From: Kofleriaceae bacterium
Lineage (GTDB): Bacteria; Myxococcota_A; Polyangia; Haliangiales; Haliangiaceae
Length of the DNA: 64,000 bases
Assembly: GCA_020633495.1 (NCBI GenBank)
Contig: JACKDR010000017.1
Span: 62,001-126,000, forward strand
Direction: 5' to 3'
The notes beneath the pieces are model-generated. The model was not told where the DNA came from, searched no databases, and worked only from the letters and a program-made list of their open reading frames with translations. A program made the position numbers and the translations under genes. Below are positions 18,422 through 27,201 of the stretch, in pieces (the stretch's first letter is position 1; each line of letters begins with the position of its first letter).

Positions 18422-19560
18422 GCGGGCGCCGCGTCGCGTGGATCGGCGCCGCGCTGGCCCTCGGGCTGGCGGCGGCGCCGGGCTGTGGCGGAGGCGACGA
18501 CGGCGGCCCGGCCGAGACCTGCACGGTCGCCGGCGGCGCGCCCGGCTTCGACGCCGCCGGCCCGCTGTGCACCAAGCTGTCGTCGTACCAGCTGTTCGAC
18601 GACATCGCCGCCCAGGCCCCGGCCGACGGGGTCGTGCCCTACGACCTCAACACGCCGCTGTTCAGCGACTACGCCACCAAGTACCGGTTCCTCTACGTCC
18701 CCGACGGCCAGACCATGGCGTGGGACGACGTCGAGTCGTTCGACCTGCCGGTGGGCGCGATCCTGGTCAAGACCTTCGCGTTCCTCGCCGACCGCCGCGA
18801 GCCCGACGGCGCGCGCGATCTGATCGAGACCCGGCTGATGATCCACCGCGCCGACGGCTGGGAGCCGGCGGCGTACCTCTACGATCCCGACGACCAGGAC
18901 GCGACCCTGGCGATCGCCGGCGCCACCGTCGACGTGGCGTGGATCCACGACGACGGCAGCCCGCGCACCGACGCCTACGGCGTGCCCAACAAGAACCAGT
19001 GCAAGAACTGCCACGAGGAGCACGACGACGTCGTCGGGCCCCTCGGGCCCAAGGCGCGGCACCTCAACCGGCCCGGGCCCGACGGCAGCGGCATCGACGA
19101 CCAGCTCGCTCACCTGATCGACCTCGGCGTCCTCGCCGGGGCGCCCGCGGATCCGACGACCTGGCCGCGCGCCGCGGTCTTCGACGATCCGTCGACCGGC
19201 ACGGTCGAGGCGCGGGCCCGGGCCTGGCTCGACATCAACTGCTCGCACTGCCACAACCCGCGCGGCGCCGCCCGCACCAGCGGCCTCGACCTCAGCCTCG
19301 GCCAGACCGATCCGTACGAGTACGGGGTCTGCAAGGCGCCGGTCGCGGCCGGCACCGGCTCGGGCGACCGGCCCTACGGCATCGTCCCCGGCGATCCCGA
19401 TCAGTCGATCCTGGTCTATCGGATCGAGTCGACCGATCCGGCGGTGCGGATGCCCGAGCTCGGCCGCAACCTGGTCCACGAGGAGGGCGTCGCGGTGATC
19501 CGCGAGTGGATCAGCTCGATGTCCGGCGGCTGCGCGACCGTGGCGCCGCCGGCGCGCTGA
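18418..19560 (+). CDS. SO2930-family di-heme c-type cytochrome lipoprotein
   Basis: 380 residues, coupled to the beta-helix gene by an ATGA overlap. It has a lipoprotein signal (Cys23 in AAAPGC followed by Gly/Asp) and two heme motifs, CKNCH (195-199) and CSHCH (275-279). The N-terminal non-heme part (about 50-180) includes LSSYQLFDDIAAQAPADGVVPYDLNTPLFSDYATK, the hallmark of this family (TIGR03806/HNE_0200 type). The C-terminal SILVYRIESTDPAVRMPELG is like the last helix of cytochrome-c domains. Probably periplasmic or surface electron transfer, working with the beta-helix protein. The physiological substrate of such pairs is, to my knowledge, not established. Confidence 0.85.
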   Translation: MSGRRVAWIGAALALGLAAAPGCGGGDDGGPAETCTVAGGAPGFDAAGPLCTKLSSYQLFDDIAAQAPADGVVPYDLNTPLFSDYATKYRFLYVPDGQTMAWDDVESFDLPVGAILVKTFAFLADRREPDGARDLIETRLMIHRADGWEPAAYLYDPDDQDATLAIAGATVDVAWIHDDGSPRTDAYGVPNKNQCKNCHEEHDDVVGPLGPKARHLNRPGPDGSGIDDQLAHLIDLGVLAGAPADPTTWPRAAVFDDPSTGTVEARARAWLDINCSHCHNPRGAARTSGLDLSLGQTDPYEYGVCKAPVAAGTGSGDRPYGIVPGDPDQSILVYRIESTDPAVRMPELGRNLVHEEGVAVIREWISSMSGGCATVAPPAR

Positions 19561-19575
19561 CCGCGCCCCCGGCGT

Positions 19576-21009
19576 TCAGCGGTGGGCGCGCGCCGCCCGG
19601 TGCGCCGGCGGCCGCCGCGTCGCCGGCCGCAGCAGGAAGCCGCCGCCCTCGTCGTACGACTCGTCGACGACGGCGCCGGCGCCCAGCTCGACCAGCGAGG
19701 CGGTGCACGCCGGGCACAGCGCGATCCGGGCCGGCAGGGCGCGGACCGCGTCGTAGTCGTCGACGCCGGGCAGGTCGACGAGATCGATCCAGGCGTCGAC
19801 CGCCAGCGCCTCGGGCGGCACCAGCTCGTCGAGCCCGGCCGGCAACGTCGACCAGTCGAACTCGGTCGTGCCCGGCGGCATGACCAGGTACCAGTCGTCG
19901 TAGACCCACGCGCCGGGCGGCGACACGTAGTCGCGCCACGACAGGCCCAGGATGGTCGCGTCGTAGCTGCCGTCGCCGACCGTGACCCAGCGCGCCTGCT
20001 GGGCGGCGGCGTTGGCGAGCAGCCCGGCCAGCCACGGCAGCGTCGGCGCGCGCGTCGACCAGGTGGTCGTGGCCGGGGCGAGCACCTGCGACGAGTACAG
20101 GGCCCCGAAGTCGCCGTCGCGGCCGAAGTACGAGCTGGTCAGCGTGCCCTCGGTGTCGGCGCCGGGCCAGGGCGAGGTCACGGGGTCGAAGCCGTTGACG
20201 TACACCGGGTGGCCGGTGCTGGTGCCGAGCAGCGTCGCGGCGTAGCGGCTCGACGCGGTGATCTCCGCCGGCACGGTCGCGACCGTCGACGACAGCGTGC
20301 CCGGCGCCTGCCAGGCGGTGACGCTGCCGGTCGCGGTGCCGCCGCCGGCGATCGGCGAGATGCCGTGGACCACCGCGCTCTGGATCGGCACGTTGGAGGC
20401 GTCGAGGGCGACGACCAGGACCGCGAACGGGTCGCGCAGGCACCACGCGCCGATCTGGGCGGTGGCCGAGGTCGTCGTGGCGTCGCCGCCGGCGCTGGTG
20501 CACGGCACGTACATCCGGTAGCTGTTGGCGCCGGTGGCCAGCGGCCAGTCGACGGTCACCGCGCCGTCGGCCTGCGGCGGCCGCGGCGCGTCGCCGAGCT
20601 CGAGGTGATCGCCGGGCTGGACCCCGAGGTACGAGATCCGCAGGTGGCCGTCGGTGCGGGCCACGATCGCGGTCACGATCGCGCCGGGCGCGACGTCGTC
20701 CAGCGTGGCGGTGCCGTCGGCGGCGGTGGTCGTGCGATCGCCCATCGTGCCGTCGGGCTGGATCGCGAAGACGTCGGCGTCGGCGATCGGTTGGCCGGTG
20801 GTGGCGTCGCAGCACTCGCCGCGCACGATCACCGTGACCTGACCGGGCGCGGTGGCGTCGGGCGCGGTCGCGGCGTCGACGCGCCGGGCGTCGGCGCCGG
20901 CCGCGTCGACGGTGGCGCCGTCGTCGCCGCCGCACCCGACGGTCGTGCCGGCGGCCGCGAGCGGCACCAGCGTGGACAGGAACAGACTCGCGAGCTCCCC
21001 GAAGCGCAT
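19576..21009 (-). CDS. Large secreted lipoprotein with an Ig/carboxypeptidase-regulatory-like N-terminal domain
   Basis: 477 residues. The signal MRFGELASLFLSTLVPLAAAGTTVGC (Cys26) is followed by a DDGATVDAAG-type linker. Residues about 57-130 (VTVIVRGECCDATTGQPIADADVFAI, DGTATLDDVAPG) read as a carboxypeptidase-regulatory or bacterial Ig-like domain with a CC pair. The remainder (130-477) is rich in Trp, Tyr and Gly, including an ALCPACTASLVELG Cys pair, and is unrecognised. It ends 16 bp from the convergent di-heme gene stop. Surface exposure is inferred from the lipobox. No operon partner. Confidence 0.7.
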   Translation of the reverse strand: MRFGELASLFLSTLVPLAAAGTTVGCGGDDGATVDAAGADARRVDAATAPDATAPGQVTVIVRGECCDATTGQPIADADVFAIQPDGTMGDRTTTAADGTATLDDVAPGAIVTAIVARTDGHLRISYLGVQPGDHLELGDAPRPPQADGAVTVDWPLATGANSYRMYVPCTSAGGDATTTSATAQIGAWCLRDPFAVLVVALDASNVPIQSAVVHGISPIAGGGTATGSVTAWQAPGTLSSTVATVPAEITASSRYAATLLGTSTGHPVYVNGFDPVTSPWPGADTEGTLTSSYFGRDGDFGALYSSQVLAPATTTWSTRAPTLPWLAGLLANAAAQQARWVTVGDGSYDATILGLSWRDYVSPPGAWVYDDWYLVMPPGTTEFDWSTLPAGLDELVPPEALAVDAWIDLVDLPGVDDYDAVRALPARIALCPACTASLVELGAGAVVDESYDEGGGFLLRPATRRPPAHRAARAHR

Positions 21010-21070
21010 GGCCGCCAGGGTACCGCGGCGGCGGGTCCGCCGGAAGTGGGCGTCCGGGCGCGGGACCGGC

Positions 21071-23434
21071 TCAGGCGCGGTCGGGCGGGAGCGCCTCGAG
21101 CAGCTTCCGCCGGGTCACCGGCTTGGCGACCATCGAGCGGACGCCGAGCTCGCGGGCGCGCCGCCGGTTCTCGGGGCTGGTCCGCGACGTGATCACGATG
21201 ACCGGCGTGGCGGCGAGGCCGTCGTCGCCGCGCACCCGCTCGATCAGCTCGAAGCCGGTCATCCGTGGCATCTCGAGGTCGGTGACCAGGAGGTCGTAGC
21301 GGAGCTGCTGCGCCATCTGCCAGGCGCGGCTGCCGTCGTCGGCGACGTCGACGATCCAGCCCTCGCGGGCCAGCATCGTGGTCAGGGCCTCGCGGATCGC
21401 GCGCGAGTCGTCGACGACCAGGACGCGGCCGGCGAGCTGGCGCGGCTCCATGCTGGCGATCGTCGCGCCGTCGTCGCCGGCGCCGGGGTGGGCGAGGCGG
21501 GCCAGGTGGGCGACGTCCAAGATCAGCTGGACCTTGCCCGACGCGCTGACCGTGGCGCCCGCGAACAGCGGCAGCGGCGACAGCAGCGCGCCCAGCGGGC
21601 GCACGACGATCTCGCGCGGCCCGATGACCTTGTCGACCGTGACCGCCAGCACCTTGCCGGCGTAGCCCAGGACCAGCGCGGTGCGCTTCTCGGCGGCGGC
21701 CGGCGGCGCCGCCGGCGTGGCCAGGACCTGGGGCAGGGCGACCAGCGGCACGGGCTCGCCGTCGGGGCCGTCGAGCGGCAGCGACGTCGCGTCGCCCTCG
21801 ACCGCGACCGTGCGCTCGACGTGGACGTTGGGGATCGCGTAGACCTGGCCGCCGACCTTGAACAGCATCGCGTGCGACACCGCGGTCGACACCGGCAGCC
21901 GCAGCATGAACGTCGTGCCGCGGCCCGCCAGCGACGTCACGGTGATCTCGCCGCCGAGCCGCGCGATGGTCTCGCGCACCAGGTCGAGGCCGATGCCCCG
22001 CCCCGACAGCTCGTCGGCCTCGTCGCGGCTCGACACCCCGGCGTCGAACAGCGCGGCCAGGACGTCGGCGTCGGAGGCCAGCCGCGCCTTCGACGCCGTC
22101 CACTGGCCGGCGTCGACGAAGCGCTGCCGCAGCTTGCCGGTGTCGATGCCGCGGCCGTCGTCGGAGACCTCGATGACGACGAGGTTGCCCTCCTGGCGCG
22201 CCGCCAGCGACACGGTGCCGACCGGCGACTTGCCGCGCCGGGCCCGCTCCTCGGGCGGCTCGATGCCGTGGACCACCGCGTTGCGGAGGATCTGGACCAG
22301 CGGATCGGTGACCTGCTCGGCGACCGCCTTGTCGAACTCGGTGTCGTCGCCGGCGGTGCGCAGCTCGACGCGGGCGCCGGCGGTGCGGGCGACCGCGCGC
22401 AGCGACCGGGCCAGGTTGGTGAACAGCGCCCGCGCGGTCTGCATGCGGACCCGGGTCAGGCCCTTCTGCAGCGACGCGATCGTCCGGCGCAGCGCCTCGG
22501 TGTCGTCGAGCAGCGCGGCGGTGGCCTGGGCCAGCTGGGTGGCCTGCTCGGCCAGGCCGGCCTCGACGGCGCCGAGCCGCAGCTCGAGCGCGCCCCGGGC
22601 CTCGGGGCTGTCGGCGCCGCGCAGCCGGGTGACGTCGTCGCGCAGGGTCTGGCGGGTGCGGCCGAGGTCGCGGGCCAGCGTGCGCAGCTGCTGGACCCGG
22701 CGCTCGATCCGGGTGCGGTCGAACAGCAGCTCGCCGGCCGCCGCCATCAGATCGTCGACCCGCTCGGCGTCGACCCGCAGCACCGAGCGGGCGTCGTGCG
22801 CGGCCGAGCCGTCGCCGGCGGCCGGCACCGGGACCCGCATCGTCGTCGAGGTCCGGTGGGCCTCGTCGGCGACGGCCTGGACGACGCCGCTGTCGGTGCC
22901 GATCCGGGGGCGTCGCAGCGGCATCTCGGTGGTGCGATCGAGCTCGCCGTCGGCGAACTGCGGCGCGCCGGGGCCGGGGGCCTCGGCGAGCAGCCCGCAC
23001 AGGCGGCGCACCTTCTCGGCGATCGCCGCCGCGGCGTGGGCGTCGGTGGCGTCGACGTGACTGCGGACGCCGTCGGCGATCTCGACGACCAGATCGGCGA
23101 CCGCCGGGGTCCAGCTGATCTGGCCCGCGCGCAGCCCGCTGAGCGCCGACTCGAAGCGATGGGCGAGGTCGACCACCGAGCGCAGCCCGACCGTGCCGGC
23201 CGAGCCCTTGAGCGTGTGGGTCACCCGCATCATCTCGGTCACCGCGTCGGGCGCGAGCACGCCGTCGGCGGCGGCGAGGGCGCGCGCCGTCACGGTCTCG
23301 AGCGCCTCGTGGGCCTCGTCACGGAAGAACTGGCGCAGCATGACCAGCTCGTCGGCGCCGAAGTCGGCGCCGCCGTCGTCGTCACCGCCGCCGCCGTCGT
23401 CGCCGCCGGTGGGATCGTGGGACGGATCAGCCAA
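21071..23434 (-). CDS. CheA-like hybrid histidine kinase with C-terminal receiver
   Basis: 787 residues. Order of domains: Hpt (about 30-145) with phospho-accepting His73 in THTLKGSAG; dimerisation and helical region (220-370); HATPase (380-540) with ILRNAVVHGIEPPEERARRGK (N box), DDGRGID (G1) and SGRGIGLDLV (G2); CheW-like coupling domain (545-660, FKVGGQVYAIPNVHV); and a receiver (665-787) with VVDDSRAIREAL, phospho-site Asp in LLVTDLEMPRMTG and the KPVTR lysine. The layout is that of FrzE-type kinases of myxobacterial chemosensory systems. No receptor, CheR or CheB is visible here. Its start overlaps the end of the cheW gene, so the two are coupled. P2 is absent, as in other REC-fused CheA proteins. 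Confidence 0.9.
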   Translation of the reverse strand: MADPSHDPTGGDDGGGGDDDGGADFGADELVMLRQFFRDEAHEALETVTARALAAADGVLAPDAVTEMMRVTHTLKGSAGTVGLRSVVDLAHRFESALSGLRAGQISWTPAVADLVVEIADGVRSHVDATDAHAAAAIAEKVRRLCGLLAEAPGPGAPQFADGELDRTTEMPLRRPRIGTDSGVVQAVADEAHRTSTTMRVPVPAAGDGSAAHDARSVLRVDAERVDDLMAAAGELLFDRTRIERRVQQLRTLARDLGRTRQTLRDDVTRLRGADSPEARGALELRLGAVEAGLAEQATQLAQATAALLDDTEALRRTIASLQKGLTRVRMQTARALFTNLARSLRAVARTAGARVELRTAGDDTEFDKAVAEQVTDPLVQILRNAVVHGIEPPEERARRGKSPVGTVSLAARQEGNLVVIEVSDDGRGIDTGKLRQRFVDAGQWTASKARLASDADVLAALFDAGVSSRDEADELSGRGIGLDLVRETIARLGGEITVTSLAGRGTTFMLRLPVSTAVSHAMLFKVGGQVYAIPNVHVERTVAVEGDATSLPLDGPDGEPVPLVALPQVLATPAAPPAAAEKRTALVLGYAGKVLAVTVDKVIGPREIVVRPLGALLSPLPLFAGATVSASGKVQLILDVAHLARLAHPGAGDDGATIASMEPRQLAGRVLVVDDSRAIREALTTMLAREGWIVDVADDGSRAWQMAQQLRYDLLVTDLEMPRMTGFELIERVRGDDGLAATPVIVITSRTSPENRRRARELGVRSMVAKPVTRRKLLEALPPDRA

Positions 23435-23921
23435 GCCCGCCTCCCGCGCCGCCGCCGTCGCCGTCGGCGCCCCACGGCGCCAGCCCGTCGTCGTCGGGCG
23501 GCGGGATGCCGCGCACCGCCCACGCCGCCGCGGCGGCGCGGCGCAGCAACGCCGGCGGATCGGCGATCACGACCATGCGGCCGCGCGCGTCGATCACCGT
23601 GCCCGGCGAGGTCCCGACCGGCAGCGTGCCGACCTCGTCGATCGTGTCGACGCGCAGCGCCGCGACCGCGTGATCGGCCTCGAGCAGCAGCGCGCCGTCG
23701 CCCTGCCGCGGCGTCGCCGGCGGCCCGATGCCGAGCAGCGCCGGCAGATCGATCACCGGCACGATCGTGCCGCGCAGGTTGAAGATGCCGGCCAGCCCGG
23801 CCGGCGCGGTCGGCACCTCGGTGACGAACCCCAGCGTGATCACCTCGCGCACCCAGCGCAGCTCGGCGGCGTACCGCGCGCCGGCCAGGGCGAAGACGAT
23901 GACGTTGTGGAGCTCGGGCAC
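23427..23921 (-). CDS. CheW-like coupling protein
   Basis: 164 residues, GTG start chosen because LHNVIVFALAGARYAAELRWVREVI is the normal CheW N-terminus; a longer frame upstream is low-complexity and antisense to the next gene's control region. GLAGIFNLRGTIVPVIDLPALLG matches the conserved CheW core, and LLEADHAVAALRVDTIDEV the second subdomain. The tail after about 140 is Asp/Gly-rich. Its last bases overlap the start of the CheA-REC kinase gene. It should link a receptor or other partner to that kinase. The pair without a receptor suggests receptors are encoded elsewhere. Confidence 0.85.
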   Translation of the reverse strand: MPELHNVIVFALAGARYAAELRWVREVITLGFVTEVPTAPAGLAGIFNLRGTIVPVIDLPALLGIGPPATPRQGDGALLLEADHAVAALRVDTIDEVGTLPVGTSPGTVIDARGRMVVIADPPALLRRAAAAAWAVRGIPPPDDDGLAPWGADGDGGGAGGGLG

Positions 23922-23992
23922 GGGTCGAGGATAGCGGAGGCGGCGGGCCACGGGCGACCGCGTCCCCCTGTGGCGTCGGCCACATCCCCAAC

Positions 23993-24013
23993 ATGTGGGC
24001 ACAAAGCCCACAT
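23993..24013. promoter_or_regulatory. 8-bp inverted repeat upstream of the copper lipoprotein gene
   Basis: A perfect inverted repeat ATGTGGGC-ACAAA-GCCCACAT lies 63 bp before the ATG of the PHM-like gene and about 70 bp upstream of the divergent cheW start. The spacing suits a dimeric regulator site or the -35/-10 neighbourhood of either gene. The regulator is unknown. It could also be a small RNA hairpin. Confidence 0.4.
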
Positions 24014-24075
24014 TCCCATGCCGGAGCGAGATTCGTATGCTGCGCGCACCTCGAAACTCCCTGGGAGGGGACCTG

Positions 24076-25044
24076 ATGCGCATTGCTGGCCTCACTGGAC
24101 TAACCCTCGCGAGCCTCGCGGCTCTCGGCCTCGGCCTCGGCGCGTGCGGTGGCAGCTCCGCCGGCGACGACACCGGCGACGACACCACGCCCGACGCCAC
24201 CACCGGCGCGCCCGACGCCGACCTCAGCGACTTCACGACGCTGATCAGCCGGCCGTGGACGATCTCGCCGGGCGAGACCTACAAGTGCATCCGCATCCAG
24301 GCCACCGAGGACATGTACATCACCCAGTTCCGTGCGCTGTCGCCGCAGGGGACCCACCACACCGTGCTGACCGTCAAGGACAGCCTCGGCGGCTTCGGCG
24401 GCAGCCAGCAGGGCGAGTACGACTGCGACGCCGGCGCGCTCGATCTGCAGATGCTGTTCGCGTCGGGCCTCGGCACCGACGACCTGGCGTTCCCCGACGG
24501 CGTCGCGATGAAGGTGTCGGCGGGGCAGTGGATCAACCTGAACCTGCACCTGTTCAACACCCAGCCCAGCGGCGACATCAGCGGCACCACCGGGATCCTG
24601 GTCAAGACCATCCCCGCGGATCAGGTCCAGCAGGAGGCCGAGATGGTCTTCGCCGGCAACATGAACTTCTCGATCCCCGACGGTGGCGAGACCACGATCA
24701 GCGGCGGTTGCACCTTCAGCAACGACGCCACGATCATGGCGTACTGGCCGCACATGCACCAGATCGCGACCCACCAGAAGGTGACGCTCACCGTCGGCGG
24801 CAGCCCGATGGTCCTGCACGACGACGCCTACTCGTTCAACGAGCAGAAGAACTACCCGCTCAACCCGCTGGTCCAGGTCCACTCCGGCGACTCGATCAAC
24901 GTCGACTGCACCTACAACAACACCACCGGCCACGCGGTCAGCTTCGGCGACAGCTCGACCGACGAGATGTGCTTCACCGGCCTGTACCGGTACCCGAAGC
25001 AGGCGGTCTACCTGTTCGAGTGCTCGACCGGCGCCGGCTTCTGA
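24076..25044 (+). CDS. Copper type II, PHM-like lipoprotein (monooxygenase family)
   Basis: 322 residues. ATG at 24076 follows GGGAGGGG and gives a lipoprotein signal ending GLGAC (Cys24) with an Asp/Thr linker. Two beta-sandwich halves carry what looks like the complete ligand set of peptidylglycine/dopamine monooxygenases: H94-H95 (THHT) and H158 (NLHLFN) for the first copper, then H226, H228 (PHMHQ) and M298 (DEMCFTG) for the second. CIRIQA, DCDAG, GGCTF and VDCTY provide possible disulfide Cys as in that family. These enzymes hydroxylate organic substrates using ascorbate. The substrate here is unknown, and the bacterial relatives are poorly studied. Confidence 0.7.
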   Translation: MRIAGLTGLTLASLAALGLGLGACGGSSAGDDTGDDTTPDATTGAPDADLSDFTTLISRPWTISPGETYKCIRIQATEDMYITQFRALSPQGTHHTVLTVKDSLGGFGGSQQGEYDCDAGALDLQMLFASGLGTDDLAFPDGVAMKVSAGQWINLNLHLFNTQPSGDISGTTGILVKTIPADQVQQEAEMVFAGNMNFSIPDGGETTISGGCTFSNDATIMAYWPHMHQIATHQKVTLTVGGSPMVLHDDAYSFNEQKNYPLNPLVQVHSGDSINVDCTYNNTTGHAVSFGDSSTDEMCFTGLYRYPKQAVYLFECSTGAGF

Positions 25045-25066
25045 GCCCCGGCCGATCGTTCGTCCC

Positions 25067-25106
25067 CCGGCCGCGCCGACCTCGTCGGTGCGGCCGGTCT
25101 GGTTTT
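25067..25106 (+). terminator. Intrinsic terminator after the copper lipoprotein gene
   Basis: Stem of 14 bp with one G-T wobble, loop CTC, beginning CCGGCCGCGCC and closing GCGGCCGG, followed by TCTGGTTTT. It sits 23 bp past the TGA of the PHM-like gene and separates it from the spike-protein locus. The remaining 150 bp up to the next start show nothing else recognisable. Confidence 0.75.
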
Positions 25107-25260
25107 CGGCCGGCGGGGGGGCCGGGCGGGGCCCGGCGCGGGCAACGGCCGGCCCGGCGCGGCAACCCGCGGCAGCCCCCGCTTCGCCCGCGGGATCGGG
25201 CGTGGATGCAGGTATCCTGGTGTTCCGCATGACGCGTCGCCGTGGCCGAGAGGGGGTCGC

Positions 25261-26109
25261 TTGCACGATCTGATGTCGTTCCTGCTCCGGCAGGTCCGCG
25301 ACGTCCAGCACGAGCGCGACCGCGTCTACGAGCCTATGATCGGGGTCGTCACCGACAACAAGGACCCCGCCAAGCTGCTGCGCGTGAAGGTCCGGCTGCC
25401 GGTGCTCGGCGGCGACTCCACCTGGTGGGTGCCGATCGTCAGCCTCGGGGCCGGCAAGGACCGGGGCTGGTTCTTCCTGCCCGAGGTCAACGACGAGGTC
25501 CTGGTGGTCTTCGAGCACGGCGACCTCGACCGTCCGGTCGTCATCGGCACGCTGTGGAGCGGCAAGGCCGCGCCGCCCAGCGACAACGGCGACGGCAAGA
25601 ACGCGGTGCGCACGCTGGTGTCGCGCGGCGGCTCGCGGGTCGAGCTCGACGACGAGGCGGGCACCGTCGTGATCTCCGACGGCGGCGGCAAGGGCGAGAT
25701 CAAGATGTCGGCCGACGAGCCGAAGATCACGATCACGGCCAAGCAGGGCGACGTGTGCCTGCAGTCGCCCAAGGGCGAGCTGCACATCGTCGCCGGCGAG
25801 ATCTCGCTGAAGGCGTCGGTCAACCTCGACGTCCGCGGCCAGAACGTCAACCTGGGCGGCGACGCGGGCGTGACGCTCAAGGCGTCGGGGCCGATCACCC
25901 TGTTCGGCGCCACCACGGACATCAACCCGGGCGGGACCCCGGCCCCGGCCAAGGCGACGGGCACCGTCGAGGAGTTCCCGGACCCGGTCGGCGCGTCGGG
26001 GGGCACCGCGTCGGGCGGCGCGTCGGGCGGCGGCGGCGGCGGCGGGGCGGCGCCCGACGGCGCCAGCGGCGGCGCGTCGCCGGGCGGGGCGGGCGGCGGC
26101 GCCGGGTGA
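25261..26109 (+). CDS. gpV/VgrG-like spike (baseplate) protein
   Basis: 282 residues. The TTG start is chosen because GAGAGGGGG sits about six bases before it; the in-frame ATG at 25273 is too far from any ribosome site. Residues about 22-105 form the gp5-type OB fold (YEPMIGVVTDNKDPAKLLRV, LPEVNDEVLVVFEHGDLDRP, VVIGTLWSGKA). Residues 115-225 are a repetitive beta-helix spike (ISDGGGKGEIKMS, LKASVNLDVRGQNVNLGGDA). The C-terminal 45 residues are Gly/Ala/Ser repeats, an unusual flexible tip. Phage baseplate V proteins, VgrG and extracellular contractile injection systems share this plan. The following genes are coupled to it, so it probably carries or is loaded with the downstream products. Confidence 0.8.
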   Translation: MHDLMSFLLRQVRDVQHERDRVYEPMIGVVTDNKDPAKLLRVKVRLPVLGGDSTWWVPIVSLGAGKDRGWFFLPEVNDEVLVVFEHGDLDRPVVIGTLWSGKAAPPSDNGDGKNAVRTLVSRGGSRVELDDEAGTVVISDGGGKGEIKMSADEPKITITAKQGDVCLQSPKGELHIVAGEISLKASVNLDVRGQNVNLGGDAGVTLKASGPITLFGATTDINPGGTPAPAKATGTVEEFPDPVGASGGTASGGASGGGGGGGAAPDGASGGASPGGAGGGAG

Positions 26110-26603
26110 GGCGGCGGCGGCGGCGGCAGCGCCTGAGCCCGGAGCCTGAGCCCGTGCTGGTGTCGGCCCGGTGGGCGCGGTCGCGGGCCCAGGTGAAGAC
26201 CGAGATCGGGCTGTCGGCCACCTGCGCCCAGCTCGACGGCCAGTCCGCGACGTTCACGATCCGTGACGCGGCCACCGACGACGTCGTGGCGACCGTGACC
26301 GGGGCGTGCGGCGGCGCCACGGTCGAGGCGACGTGGACGACCCCGGCCGAGGGCCCCCCGGTCGAGCTGGTCTTCGACGTCGAGGCCGGCGGGCTGTCGA
26401 GCCGCTCGGGGCCGCTGACCCTGGTCGAGCGGGTCCAGGCGACGCTGATCCTCGACGACGAGCCGGCGGCCGGGGTCCAGGTCGTGCTGGTCTGCGACGA
26501 CACCGGCGACGAGCTGTCCGCCACCGCCGGCGACGACGGCGTCGTCGTCTTCGAGGAGGCGCCGCTCGGCGCGCGCCGGCTCAAGCTGGTGGGAGGCGCC
26601 TGA
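26106..26603 (+). CDS. Beta-sandwich (Ig / carboxypeptidase-regulatory-like) protein, unknown
   Basis: 165 residues, GTG start overlapping the spike gene stop (GTGA); a GTG at 26154 is an alternative that drops an Arg-rich lead. Residues about 15-95 (IGLSATCAQLDGQSATFTIRDA, VEATWTTPAEGPPVELVFDVEA) look like one Ig-like domain, and 100-165 (VQATLILDDEPAAGVQVVLVCDDTGDEL) like a carboxypeptidase-regulatory domain. No signal peptide, so it is cytoplasmic or injected rather than exported by Sec. A linker or adaptor between spike and cargo is the natural reading from position, but not shown by sequence. Confidence 0.65.
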   Translation: MRRRRRRQRLSPEPEPVLVSARWARSRAQVKTEIGLSATCAQLDGQSATFTIRDAATDDVVATVTGACGGATVEATWTTPAEGPPVELVFDVEAGGLSSRSGPLTLVERVQATLILDDEPAAGVQVVLVCDDTGDELSATAGDDGVVVFEEAPLGARRLKLVGGA

Positions 26604-26613
26604 GCGGCACGCG

Positions 26614-27201
26614 ATGGCCAAGATCGAGACCACCACCAAGGCCTTCAAGGAGGGCGTCGCGCTGCGCGGCGCCGACGCCGAGATCCAGTGGGAGTCGACC
26701 GGCCACCTGTCGGTCCAGCTCTTCGACGCCAGCGGCCAGGTCGCGCTGGCCGGGCGCCACGTCCGCGTCGACATCCCCAAGGAGGGGCTGGTCGAGCTCG
26801 ACGCCGACGGCGACGGCAAGGTCAGCCACCCCGACGTCCCGTTCCAGGACTACGAGCTCGATCTCGGCGACGGCCTGAAGGTGTACGTGCCCGCCGTCGC
26901 CACCCCCGACGAGGTCCACGAGCGCCACGTCGTCGGCATCACCTACGTCAAGCTCGCGCTCCAGCTGCGCGACCCGGACGGCTTCCCGCTCGGCGGCGGC
27001 GAGGTGTCGATCCGCGGGCCCGGCGGCGCGCTCGACGCCCGGGTCGCGGCCGACGGCAAGGTCGAGCTCCGCGAGCCGGTGCTCGCCGGCGACCACGAGC
27101 TGACCTGGCGGAGCGGCGCGCGCGAGGCGACCGGCAAGGTCACGCTCGCCGACGGCCGTCCGGGGCTGACGATCGCGACCCTGCAGGAGGCGGCGTCGTG
27201 A
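26614..27201 (+). CDS. Beta-rich protein of the spike locus, unknown
   Basis: 195 residues, ATG 10 bp after the previous stop. There is no signal peptide. Residues about 30-110 contain LSVQLFDASGQVALAGRHV and an acidic LDADGDGKVSHPDV loop that could bind calcium (EF-hand-like). Residues 110-195 (LALQLRDPDGFPLGGGEVSI, VELREPVLAGDHEL) form a second beta-sandwich, again like the carboxypeptidase-regulatory fold. It appears to be a distant relative of the preceding gene product. Small repeated modules like these commonly adorn the tips of contractile machines, but that is an inference from neighbours. Confidence 0.6.
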   Translation: MAKIETTTKAFKEGVALRGADAEIQWESTGHLSVQLFDASGQVALAGRHVRVDIPKEGLVELDADGDGKVSHPDVPFQDYELDLGDGLKVYVPAVATPDEVHERHVVGITYVKLALQLRDPDGFPLGGGEVSIRGPGGALDARVAADGKVELREPVLAGDHELTWRSGAREATGKVTLADGRPGLTIATLQEAAS

